Origin: Streptomyces sp. NBC_01445
Lineage (GTDB): Bacteria > Actinomycetota > Actinomycetes > Streptomycetales > Streptomycetaceae
Assembly (NCBI RefSeq): GCF_035918235.1
Contig: NZ_CP109485.1
Location: 1,860,001 to 1,924,000, forward strand
Length of the DNA stretch: 64,000 nt
Reading direction: 5' to 3'
The notes below the pieces were generated by a model. That model worked only from the letters and a program-made list of their open reading frames with translations, searched no databases and was not told where the DNA came from. How positions within the stretch are numbered: position 1 is the first letter of the stretch; each line of letters starts with the position of its first letter. This document shows, piece by piece, positions 28,150-36,125 of the stretch. Both the position numbers and the translations under genes were made by a program.

Positions 28150-29159
28150 GACGCAACTCCATTGACGGGGAGTGGAGTTGTGGCCTTCGACTGACGGATA
28201 CGACCGCCTATCACGGTGCCCAGGACGACGATGCCGATGAGGAAGTTCACCCAGCTCGGGTCGAGCGAGAACTGCGCCCGCGCGGTGTCGATGAGCCGCA
28301 TGAGGAAGGCAGCGAGGACGGTGCCGAGTACGGCCACCGAGCCGCCGGTGAGCGCCACTCCCCCGATGATGGGGGCCGCGAAACTGGGCAGCAGCCAGTC
28401 GCCGCCGACGCTGGCGTTGACTCCGGGAAGGGATGCGGTGGCGGTGACGGCGGCGACGCCGATCAGCAGTCCGGACAAGGTGTGGGCGAGGACGATCTGC
28501 CGGTCCGTGGAGATGCCGGACAGGCGTGCGGCGAGGGGATTGCCGCCCGCCGCGAGCAGTCGGCGCCCGGCGATGCCGCGGTGCATGAACAGCGCGAGCA
28601 GCGCGGCCGTGGCGACGGCCGTCAGGAACACCAGGGGGATGTTCAGCGGTGCGGCCGACCCCAGGTCCTTGAGGAAGGAGGAGTAGCCGTCCACGGTCCG
28701 GGTGCCCACCACGCGGTACTGGGCGCCCAGCAGCATGGTCATGGTGGCCAGCGTGACGATGAAACCGTTGATCCTGGTGGCCACGATGAACACGCCGGTC
28801 AGCAGCCCGATCAGGGTGGCGATCAGTACGCCGGCCACCACCACGACCGCCATCGGCCAGTGCGCGTCGGCCATCAGGACGGCCATCACGGCGGCGGTGA
28901 ATCCGCCCAGGGCGCCGACGGCCAGATTGAGCTGGCCCACACAGAGCGCCACCATCTGGGCCAGCCCGATGAGCACCGGAGTGGCGAGGTACTGCAGAAA
29001 GGTCCGGACGGAGTTCCCGCCGAGGAAGTCGCCCGAGGAGGCGATCGCGAGGCCGGCGCAGCCCACGACGACGACGGCCAGCAGGGTCGTCTCGGTGGAG
29101 CGTGAGTGCCGCCGGATCGCGGGGGTGACTGTGGTCAGGACGTCACGGGTCAGCCTCAT
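28146..29159 (-). CDS. Sugar ABC transporter permease 1
   Basis: A 337-residue membrane protein of the BPD_transp_2/RbsC family with about nine hydrophobic segments. The conserved LNLAVGALGG and GGVALTGGSVAVLGT segments and the cytoplasmic coupling loop (GGNPLAARLSGI) are present. It pairs with the second permease, which it overlaps by 4 bp, to form a heterodimeric channel. Two distinct permeases are typical of rhamnose-type (RhaPQ) rather than ribose-type importers, in line with a deoxy-sugar substrate. Confidence 0.94.
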   Translation of the reverse strand: MRLTRDVLTTVTPAIRRHSRSTETTLLAVVVVGCAGLAIASSGDFLGGNSVRTFLQYLATPVLIGLAQMVALCVGQLNLAVGALGGFTAAVMAVLMADAHWPMAVVVVAGVLIATLIGLLTGVFIVATRINGFIVTLATMTMLLGAQYRVVGTRTVDGYSSFLKDLGSAAPLNIPLVFLTAVATAALLALFMHRGIAGRRLLAAGGNPLAARLSGISTDRQIVLAHTLSGLLIGVAAVTATASLPGVNASVGGDWLLPSFAAPIIGGVALTGGSVAVLGTVLAAFLMRLIDTARAQFSLDPSWVNFLIGIVVLGTVIGGRIRQSKATTPLPVNGVAS

Positions 29160-30232
29160 GTGGACCGCACCACCTTGCGGTAGGAGACGACGTTACGGAT
29201 CCGGTCGGCCGAGAGGGCCAGCAGCAGGACGCCGCCCAGATAGATGTTCAGGCTCTCAAGACCGACCCCGAGCAGATCGAGCCCCTTGCGGATCACGTCC
29301 ACCAGCGAGGTACCGAGCAGCGCACCGAGTACGGAGACGACTCCGCCGGTCAGCAGCGCGCCGCCGAGCACCGCCCCGAGGAACGAGGGGAGCATGAACT
29401 CCCCGCCGATGGATGCCCGGAACGACCCGGTGCTGACGGCCGCCATGAATCCGGCGAGGGAGGCGAGCAGCCCGGACAGGGCGTGGGCCGTGACGATGCG
29501 CCGGCGGATCGGAATGCCGGAGAGTTCCGCGGCGGCGGGGTTTGCGCCGGTGAGGAGCAGTTCGCGGCCGGTGCGGGTGTAGCGGTACAGGAAGCCGAGG
29601 CCGATCAGGGCCAGGACCGTGAACTGGGCAAGCTGCGGTACTGCGTCGGAGCCGCAGACGGGGCCCGCGCAGATGTCGGCGAGCGAGTAACTACGCAGCT
29701 CCGCCATGCCCGCCGGGGTCGAGGTGAAGGCCGCGTTGTCGGTCAGCGCCCCGTACAGCAGCGATACGAGTCCCAGGAGCGCGAAGTCCATGGCCAGCGT
29801 GACGACGAAGGAGCTCACTCCGGTCCGGGCGATCACCCATCCGGCGAGCGCCCCGATCGCGGTGCCGGCGATCAGGCAGAGCAACAGGCCCAGGACGAGC
29901 GGGAGATGGAGCCGGTCGTAGCCGAGTCCGGCGAACATGGCGCCGAAGGAGGCCATGCGTCCGACGGCAAGGTTCATGTGCCCGACCGACAGTACGACCA
30001 TCTGCGCCAGTGCCACCACGGTCAGCGTGGAGATGTCGCTGAGCAGGGGGAAGAGGGAGAACTGAGCGTTGAAGAACGCGGGACGCAGCGCCCCGAACAG
30101 CGCGGCCAGCGCGACGACCAGGACGAGGAGCCCGAGTTGCTGGTTGACCCAGAACGGCAGCCGGCCGGCGGACCGGGGCTTGTCGGTGGCGGGTCCGGCC
30201 GCGGGCGCGGGTGGTGCAGTCGTGGTGTTCAT
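29156..30232 (-). CDS. Sugar ABC transporter permease 2
   Basis: A 358-residue RbsC-type permease with a Pro/Ala-rich cytoplasmic N-terminus and about nine membrane segments. It has the family motifs MNLAVGRMASFG and GGALLTGGVVSVLGALLG and the coupling loop GANPAAAELSGIP. It overlaps the enolase-superfamily gene (upstream) and permease 1 (downstream) by 4 bp. The periplasmic loop between helices 5 and 6 holds a Cys pair (ICAGPVCG). Confidence 0.94.
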   Translation of the reverse strand: MNTTTAPPAPAAGPATDKPRSAGRLPFWVNQQLGLLVLVVALAALFGALRPAFFNAQFSLFPLLSDISTLTVVALAQMVVLSVGHMNLAVGRMASFGAMFAGLGYDRLHLPLVLGLLLCLIAGTAIGALAGWVIARTGVSSFVVTLAMDFALLGLVSLLYGALTDNAAFTSTPAGMAELRSYSLADICAGPVCGSDAVPQLAQFTVLALIGLGFLYRYTRTGRELLLTGANPAAAELSGIPIRRRIVTAHALSGLLASLAGFMAAVSTGSFRASIGGEFMLPSFLGAVLGGALLTGGVVSVLGALLGTSLVDVIRKGLDLLGVGLESLNIYLGGVLLLALSADRIRNVVSYRKVVRST

Positions 30233-31320
30233 GCCACCGTCCGGTCGTCCAGGGCGTCCCGGTCCCAGTCGATGCCGATACCCGGCACGTCCGGAGCGAG
30301 AGCGCGTCCGCCGTCCACGGCGAGCTCCGAGCGGGTGACGGCCCTCAACTGCGGTATGTACTCGACGAACCGGCCGTTGGGCACGGCGGCGACGAGGCTG
30401 ATGTGCAGTTCCATCAGGAAGTGGGGGCAGACCATGACGTTGAAGGTCTCGGCGAGATGGGCGACCTTCAGCCAGGGCGTGATGCCGCCGACGCGGGCCA
30501 CGTCGACCTGGACGACGGAGGCGGCGCCCGACTCCAGGTACTGCCTGAACTGCAGGGGTGAGTACAGGGATTCACCTACGGCCACAGGAATCGAGGTGGC
30601 CCGCGCCAACCGTGCGTGGCCGCTCACGTCGTCGGCCGGCAGGGGCTCCTCCAGCCAGAACGGAGCGTAGGGCTCCAGTGCCGCGGCGAGCCGCAGCGCG
30701 GAGGACGCGGTCTGGGACTGGTTGGCGTCCGTCATGATGTGCAGGGCGGGCCCGACGGCCTTCCGTACGGCGCGCAGCCGCTCGACGTCCTCGGAGACGC
30801 GCTCCTTGCCCACCTTGATCTTCACCCCGGACCACCCCTTGTCCCGGGCATCCAGGGCGCCCTTGACGAGGTCCTCGGTGCTGAGGTGCAGCCAGCCGCC
30901 CTCGGTGTCGTACAGCGGGACGTCCTGGCGGAACCCGCCGGCCAGCCGCCACAGCGGTTCGCCGGCCCGCTTGCACCGCAGATCCCACAGGGCGGTGTCG
31001 ACCGCGGCGAGGGCGAGCGAGGTGATCGCCCCGACGGCCGTGGCGCGCGTCAGGGAGAACAGCTCCTGCCACAGTCCCTCGACGCGGCGGGCGTCCTGCC
31101 CGATCAGCCTGGGCAGCAGGTGGTCGCGCAGCATGGCGAGGACGGACGAGCCGCCGGTGCCGATGGTGTACGCGTATCCGGTGCCGGTGAGGCCTTCGGA
31201 CGTGGCGAGGTCGACGAAGATCGTCTCTTGCTTGACGAACGACTGGACGGCGTCGGTCCGTACCGTCTCGACCTCGATGTCGGCGAGATGGGCCGTGGCG
31301 GCGGTGATGACGATGCTCAT
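30229..31320 (-). CDS. Enolase-superfamily sugar-acid dehydratase (mandelate racemase group)
   Basis: A 363-residue enzyme of the mandelate racemase/muconate lactonising enzyme family. The ATG at 31320 has GGAG close upstream; a much longer frame continues upstream only by chance. The N-terminal capping domain is followed by the barrel with KIKVGK (catalytic Lys), metal ligands TDANQ, LEEP and VGES, and CPHFLMELH near the barrel end. From context it should dehydrate L-fuconate, L-rhamnonate or a related acid to a 2-keto-3-deoxy acid. The next enzymes (aldolase, dehydrogenase, lactonase) are not in the window, so they lie elsewhere. Confidence 0.88.
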   Translation of the reverse strand: MSIVITAATAHLADIEVETVRTDAVQSFVKQETIFVDLATSEGLTGTGYAYTIGTGGSSVLAMLRDHLLPRLIGQDARRVEGLWQELFSLTRATAVGAITSLALAAVDTALWDLRCKRAGEPLWRLAGGFRQDVPLYDTEGGWLHLSTEDLVKGALDARDKGWSGVKIKVGKERVSEDVERLRAVRKAVGPALHIMTDANQSQTASSALRLAAALEPYAPFWLEEPLPADDVSGHARLARATSIPVAVGESLYSPLQFRQYLESGAASVVQVDVARVGGITPWLKVAHLAETFNVMVCPHFLMELHISLVAAVPNGRFVEYIPQLRAVTRSELAVDGGRALAPDVPGIGIDWDRDALDDRTVA

Positions 31321-31364
31321 GGGACTCCGGGTGTACGGGAGGTGCGGGGGTACGGGGCCGGCGG

Positions 31365-32471
31365 TCAGCGGCAGTTGAGCAGCTCGTCGGCGAACTTCTT
31401 CTTCAGCTCGGCGGTCTTGGCCTTGCGGGCGGTGTCGTAGTCGGCGACGTTCTCCTTGGTCACCACGAACGACCCCGAGTCGACCGTGACGCCGGGGGTC
31501 CGCATCGTGCACTGCTTGGTCTGCAGAAGGGCGAGCACCCAGGACCCGATGTCGGCCTGGCCGACCGGGTTCTGTACGACGGTCGCGCTCACGGAGCCGT
31601 TCCTGATCGAGCTGAGGATCTTGGCGTCGTCGTCGATCGCGATGACCTTGGCCTTCGACCCGGAACTCTGCACCGCGCCCGCGGCGGCGACCGCCGGGTT
31701 GTAGGCGGTGGCGACGATGCCCTGGATCGACTTGCCCTTGGCGGCCATCAGGTCGGAGACCGCCTTCTGCGCCGTCTGAAGGTCCTTGTCGATGTCCGTG
31801 ACGGTCTGCAGCAGCTTCACCTTCCCGCCGCTCTCGCGGACCGCCTTTGCCACGCCCTTGATCCGCAACTGGGTGTTGGCGTCGACGTTGTTGCCCGTCA
31901 GATGGACCAGGGTGCCCTTGCCGCCCATCTGGTCGATGGCGGCCTTGGCAGCTTTGTACGCGGCGAGTTGGACGTCGGTCGACAGACAGAAGTCCGCCTT
32001 GTCGACCGTGCCCGCGGGACAGGAGCCGAGCGAAGCGACGGGGAGCCCCTGGGACTTGAGGCGGGCGAACGTGCTGTTGATGTCGGTCGGCGAGACGCCG
32101 AAGACACCGAAGGCGTTGTAGCCGCGGGCGGCGAGGGAGGACAGCAGGTCGTTCTGCTTCTGCTGGTCCCACTCGGCGGTCTCGTCGAAGGTGACTCCTC
32201 CCAGCTTGTATGTGCTCTTGGCGGTCCGCCCGGCCTGCTTCCAGGGCTGGAAGTAGGGGTGCGCCCCGCCGGGGACCAATGCGACCTTCACACCCGAGCC
32301 GTTGGCCAGCTCGGCCGTTCCGTCGCCCGTACTCGCCGACGCTCCGGCGCCCGCGTTCACCGGATCCCCGGAGTTCTTCACCGTGCAGCCCACCGCACCG
32401 GCCGCCAGGAGCGTCCCGGCGACGGCGGCCCGCGCCACGGTTCTCAGCAGGAGCTGGTTCTTCACGCCCAT
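31365..32471 (-). CDS. Sugar-binding lipoprotein of the ABC importer
   Basis: A 368-residue periplasmic-binding-protein type 1 (RbsB-like) lipoprotein. The signal peptide ends in lipobox AAGAVGC, with Cys near residue 29, followed by a Ser/Ala/Gly linker. The mature part has GVKVALVPGGAHPYFQPWKQ, GVSPTDINSTFARLKSQGLP and a hinge region AIDDDAKI typical of this fold. It is the first gene of the operon, with the enolase-type gene 44 bp downstream. It captures the imported deoxy-sugar and delivers it to the two permeases. Confidence 0.93.
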   Translation of the reverse strand: MGVKNQLLLRTVARAAVAGTLLAAGAVGCTVKNSGDPVNAGAGASASTGDGTAELANGSGVKVALVPGGAHPYFQPWKQAGRTAKSTYKLGGVTFDETAEWDQQKQNDLLSSLAARGYNAFGVFGVSPTDINSTFARLKSQGLPVASLGSCPAGTVDKADFCLSTDVQLAAYKAAKAAIDQMGGKGTLVHLTGNNVDANTQLRIKGVAKAVRESGGKVKLLQTVTDIDKDLQTAQKAVSDLMAAKGKSIQGIVATAYNPAVAAAGAVQSSGSKAKVIAIDDDAKILSSIRNGSVSATVVQNPVGQADIGSWVLALLQTKQCTMRTPGVTVDSGSFVVTKENVADYDTARKAKTAELKKKFADELLNCR

Positions 32472-32479
32472 CTACCCCA

Positions 32480-32491
32480 ATCCAATAGGAT
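32480..32491. promoter_or_regulatory. Candidate operator in the fucosidase/transporter divergent region
   Basis: A perfect inverted repeat ATCC-AATA-GGAT sits 9-20 bases before the start codon of the binding-protein gene. Its place fits a repressor site for the GntR/FCD protein encoded at the operon end. No second identical copy was found near the fucosidase start, so this is tentative. Confidence 0.3.
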
Positions 32492-32693
32492 CTTTGCAGG
32501 GTGATGGTGCGCTGACGATGCGGCCGCGTCAATACGTGCGACATGACTGCGCACGGAAGTTACCACCCAAACACGGGTCTAGTAGCGGCAATTGACACGA
32601 AGCACGCAGGTGTCCGCGAGGGGCACCGCGCCCCTTGACATCCCCCTTACGCGCCGAAATCGTATAGGAAAATTCTCCGACGAGGAGGTAGGC

Positions 32694-34100
32694 GTGAGAC
32701 GCTCCGCAAGGACGTATCTCATCGGCGTACTGGCCGTACTGACCCTGCTGACAGCGGGAGTTCAGAGCGGTTCCGCCGCGACATCGAACGCGACGCCGCC
32801 GGCCGGCAGCGAGCTGCGGGACCTGGCCATCGACACCAGGGCGACACAGAGCAGCACCGCCTACGACGGCGCGGCAGCCCGCGCCGTCGACGGTGAGCAC
32901 AACGGCAACTACTACGCCGACTCGGTCTCGCACACCGCGCTGGAGGCACAGCCGTGGTGGCAGACGGACCTCGGCAGCAGCCAGGACGTCACCAAGGTCG
33001 CCGTCTGGAACCGCACCGACTGCTGCACCGACCGGCTGTCGAACTTCTGGGTCCTGACCTCCGACAAGCCCTTCGGCTCGGCGAGCCTGGAAGAGGCAAA
33101 GGCGCAGAGCGGCGTGAGCGCCACCCGGTTCGGGACCCTCGACGGCGCTTCGGCCGAGGTCGCCCTGAAGCGCCCGGCCCGTTACGTACGGGTACAGCTC
33201 GAAGGGAGCGGCTACCTGGCCCTCGCGGAGGTCCAGGTCTTCGGAACGTCCGTCCTCAAGCCCAGCCGGGCCGCTCAGAAGTGGGTGGACAACAACCCGT
33301 TCGGCATGTTCATGCACTTCAACATGTCGACGTACCAGGACGAGCAGTGGGCCGACCCCAACGGCAACCCCGCGGACTTCAACCCGACGAACCTCGACGC
33401 CGACCAGTGGGCGAAGTCCATGAAGGCGGCCGGGATGCAGTTCGGCGTGCTCACCGCCAAGCACCACGACGGCTTCGCCCTGTGGCCGACGAAGTACTCC
33501 GACTACTCCGTCGCCGCCAGCCCGTACAAGAACGGCAAGGGCGACATCGTCCGCGAGTACGTCGACGCCATGCACGCCAACGGCCTCAAGGTCGGCCTCT
33601 ACTTCTCCATCTGGGACCGGCACAACGGCGACAGCACCGAGCTCATCGAGAACCAGTTGCGTGAACTGCTCACCCAGTACGGGCAGATCGACTACCTCTG
33701 GTTCGACGGCTGGGGCTGGAACATCCCGTACTCCAAGATCCCCTACCAGCCGGTCCGCGACATGATCCGCAAGACCTCGCCGCACACGGTCGTCGCGAAC
33801 AACGACCACGAGGGCTCGCTCCGGACCACCGACGTCATCGTGTACGAGGTACCGGTCCAGGGCATGCCGCCGGCCTCCAACCCCCGCCCCACCGACGCCA
33901 GCGACACACTCGACACCAACCGCACGTGGTTCCACACCACCGGGACGGGCGCTCCACGGCCGGCCGACGAGATCGTCACCAACCTCAAGAAGGCCAACGA
34001 GGGCAACGCCCTGTTCCTGCTGAACGTCGCACCTGACCTCAGCGGTCGCATCCCCGACCTGTACGTCGACCGCCTGAAGGAGATCGGCCAACTGCACTGA
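32694..34100 (+). CDS. Secreted alpha-L-fucosidase (GH29) with F5/8C (CBM32-like) domain
   Basis: A 468-residue secreted retaining fucosidase. The GTG at 32694 has GAGGAGG upstream. A signal peptide (YLIGVLAVLTLLTAG) is followed by a discoidin/F5-8C module at about 40-183 (ATQSSTAYDGAAARAVDG, PWWQTDLGSSQDV, LAEVQVFG). The GH29 barrel begins near 190 (FGMFMHFNMSTY) and has LTAKHHDGFALWPT and the nucleophile Asp338 in YLWFDGWGW. It is divergent from the importer operon. The module order, with the carbohydrate-binding domain first, is less common than at the C-terminus. It would release L-fucose from plant or host glycans for uptake by the neighbouring transporter. Confidence 0.94.
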   Translation: MRRSARTYLIGVLAVLTLLTAGVQSGSAATSNATPPAGSELRDLAIDTRATQSSTAYDGAAARAVDGEHNGNYYADSVSHTALEAQPWWQTDLGSSQDVTKVAVWNRTDCCTDRLSNFWVLTSDKPFGSASLEEAKAQSGVSATRFGTLDGASAEVALKRPARYVRVQLEGSGYLALAEVQVFGTSVLKPSRAAQKWVDNNPFGMFMHFNMSTYQDEQWADPNGNPADFNPTNLDADQWAKSMKAAGMQFGVLTAKHHDGFALWPTKYSDYSVAASPYKNGKGDIVREYVDAMHANGLKVGLYFSIWDRHNGDSTELIENQLRELLTQYGQIDYLWFDGWGWNIPYSKIPYQPVRDMIRKTSPHTVVANNDHEGSLRTTDVIVYEVPVQGMPPASNPRPTDASDTLDTNRTWFHTTGTGAPRPADEIVTNLKKANEGNALFLLNVAPDLSGRIPDLYVDRLKEIGQLH

Positions 34101-34200
34101 CCAGCAGCGAACACGACTACGGGGCCGGCCTCTACGAGCGGCTGGCTGCCTGAACGGGTCCCCACGATTCGGGGTGATTGACAGGCCGTGCCTCCCCGGC

Positions 34201-34260
34201 CGGTCAGGACTCCACCGCTACAACCACCACCGCGGACACACCGCACTCGGCGGCCAGCCG
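34201..34260 (+). pseudogene. C-terminal scrap of an IS481-type transposase
   Basis: The reading LHRYNHHRGHTALGGQP matches the typical end of IS481-family transposases (RYNHHRGH-ALGG). It is out of any gene context and lacks the rest. It lies between the fucosidase gene and aroM and marks an old insertion. Confidence 0.65.
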
Positions 34261-34360
34261 GTCGGCGGGCGCCGATTGATGCCCTGGGCCGGGACCGGAG
34301 GAGTGCCGCCGGGAGACACCTACCGGCAGCTGACGAGTGGGATACGTTAATACGGAACCA

Positions 34361-34379
34361 GGGTCCATTATCTGGAACT
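34361..34379. promoter_or_regulatory. Candidate IclR operator upstream of the AroM-family gene
   Basis: A 19-base site reading, on the minus strand, AGTTCCAGATAATGGACCC. It matches 14 of 19 positions of the site before the OPT gene (GGTTCCAGATTTTAGAACC). It ends 5 bases before the aroM start and so overlaps the ribosome-binding or promoter region. Confidence 0.5.
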
Positions 34380-34383
34380 CCAT

Positions 34384-35079
34384 ATGAAGCGAGGCGTCAT
34401 GCATGCGGTGACCTTTCTGACCATCGGTCAGGCCCCACGCCCGGACCTTTCCCAGGCCATCGAGGCGTACCTGCCTGCGACAGCGTGCGTACGGCACGCC
34501 GGAGTGCTCGACGGTCTGACCCGACCGGAGGTCGAGGCACGGTTCGGGGCCACGCGCGGGCGCGCGACACTCCTGAGCCGGCTGGCCGACGGCGGCTCCG
34601 TGACGCTGGACGCCGAGGCCGTCGGGGCCGGGCTGCAAACCCGCGTCGACCAGGTGGAGGACGAGGGCGCCGACGTCGTGGCGCTTCTGTGCACGGGCGA
34701 GTTTTCCGGCCTCCGGACCCGGCGGGCACGGCTCGTCGAGCCGGACGCGCTGGTTACGGGGTACGTCGCCACGGTGCTGCGGGGCAGTCAGGTCGGGATC
34801 GTCGTGCCGCTGCCGGAGCAGGTGACCGAGGCCCGCGAGAAGTGGCGGGACATCATTCCGGCCCCCGCGTTCGCCACAGCCTCGCCGTACGCCGACGACT
34901 ACCTGGCCCTGAGCGCGGCGGCCCGCACCCACCTGGAGGCGGGTGCGAGCGCCCTGATGCTCGACTGCATGGGCTTCGGGACCCGACACCGCAAAGCGCT
35001 GCGCGCCGACGGGGTCACCGTGCCGGTACTGACACCGGCTGCTGTGGTCGGCGCGGCCCTCGGCCCGATGCTGAACTGA
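34384..35079 (+). CDS. AroM family protein
   Basis: A 231-residue protein of the AroM family, whose function is unknown although the name comes from the E. coli aroM locus. It shows the family start TIGQAPRPDLSQAIE, the Rossmann-like VVALLCTGEF and the conserved LDCMGFGTRHR. It resembles Asp/Glu racemase-type folds with two key Cys residues (CTGEF and DCMGF), which could support racemase or isomerase chemistry on an amino-acid derivative. It has its own promoter region with a putative operator shared with the OPT gene, and it converges with the IclR gene. Confidence 0.85.
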   Translation: MKRGVMHAVTFLTIGQAPRPDLSQAIEAYLPATACVRHAGVLDGLTRPEVEARFGATRGRATLLSRLADGGSVTLDAEAVGAGLQTRVDQVEDEGADVVALLCTGEFSGLRTRRARLVEPDALVTGYVATVLRGSQVGIVVPLPEQVTEAREKWRDIIPAPAFATASPYADDYLALSAAARTHLEAGASALMLDCMGFGTRHRKALRADGVTVPVLTPAAVVGAALGPMLN

Positions 35080-35089
35080 GCGGGCGGAC

Positions 35090-35872
35090 TCAGCGGGCGG
35101 CGCCGGCCTCCACGTAGCGCAGCCAGTACGGGTCACCGATGCGCTTGCCGACGCGCAGAGCGGCGTCGCGTACGGCCCGGCCGAAGCGCGCCTCGTTCTC
35201 GTCGCGAACCTCGGGGGCGGGCAGCGCGATCCCGATACCGAAGACCTGGCCGGTGTCGCTGTCGAGGACGGCGGCGGAGATCCCAGCGACGTTCGGCACG
35301 AACTCGCCGCGCGAGGACTCCCAGCCGTTGGCGCGCACCCGGGCCAGGCAGGAGACCAGTTCACCGGGGGTGCGAGGCGCCGAGCCCGTGCTCTGTTCGA
35401 GGCGGGCGTCGACGAGCCGCAGCACCTGCGCGTCGTCCAGGCGGGCGAGCAGCGCGCGGCCCATGGAGCTGGCGTAGGCGGGCGCCCGGGTGCCGGCCGG
35501 GGTGTACGCCTGGAGGGCACCGACCGTGCCGATCCGCATGTGGAGCACGAGCGACTCGGCCCCGTCCAGCACGTCCACGTACCCGGTGTATCCGATGTCG
35601 GCGACCAGCCTGGCCAGCTCCTCCTCCAGGAGGGAGGCCGTGCTGCGCGAGGCACGGAAGTGGTACGAGGCCTCCATGACGAGCTCGCCGGGGCGGTAGG
35701 CGCGGCTCACCGGGTCCCGGTCGAGGAAGCCGTAGTCGGCCATCATGCTCAGCGTCCGCGACACGGAGCTCTTGGGCAGGTCCAGTGCGCCGGCCACATC
35801 CGTCACGGTCAGGTCGCGCTGCAGGCGCGCCATCAACCGCAGGACATCGCGTGCGTTGGCGAGTGTGCTCAC
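35090..35872 (-). CDS. IclR-family transcriptional regulator
   Basis: A 260-residue IclR protein. The GTG at 35872 has GGGAG upstream. The winged helix at about 5-65 has LTVTDVAGALDLPKSSVSRTLSMM. The effector domain at about 85-255 includes the conserved SSMGRALLARLDD and GISAAVLDSDTG. It lies between aroM and the divergent OPT gene and probably controls both. Two similar palindromic sites (34361-34379 and 36057-36075) are the likely targets. The effector is probably the imported peptide-like compound. Confidence 0.9.
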   Translation of the reverse strand: MSTLANARDVLRLMARLQRDLTVTDVAGALDLPKSSVSRTLSMMADYGFLDRDPVSRAYRPGELVMEASYHFRASRSTASLLEEELARLVADIGYTGYVDVLDGAESLVLHMRIGTVGALQAYTPAGTRAPAYASSMGRALLARLDDAQVLRLVDARLEQSTGSAPRTPGELVSCLARVRANGWESSRGEFVPNVAGISAAVLDSDTGQVFGIGIALPAPEVRDENEARFGRAVRDAALRVGKRIGDPYWLRYVEAGAAR

Positions 35873-36037
35873 CGTTCTCCCGCCTCCCCCGAGCTCCCCC
35901 GAGTCGTTTCGTCCGATCGTAAGGGGCAGCCGGGCGCACCCCTGACCGCACCTCGCCCGCACCTCCGGGCCGCCCACATACCGAGATCCCGGGTCGCACC
36001 CTTGACGGCGCGGTACGCCGTATGGATGATCCAAAGG

Positions 36038-36075
36038 AATCCAGAAATTAAGACCTGGTTCCAGATTTTAGAACC
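36038..36075. promoter_or_regulatory. Tandem candidate IclR operators before the OPT gene
   Basis: Two related sites lie side by side: AATCCAGAAATTAAGACC at 36038-36055 and GGTTCCAGATTTTAGAACC at 36057-36075. The second is an inverted repeat (GGTTC...GAACC). The block is clearly A/T-rich in a ~70% GC context and sits 50 bases before the OPT start, where a promoter would be. Confidence 0.5.
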
Positions 36076-36125
36076 TCCCCTGGCGACTGACAAGCCGTCG
36101 ACCCGCAAGGGAGCACCGGAGACCC

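Noticed and set aside
30229..32544. A 771-codon frame spanning the enolase-type gene and the binding-protein gene on the minus strand
   Set aside because: Its first half is only a shifted reading of the binding-protein gene. The real dehydratase starts at 31320 with its own ribosome site.
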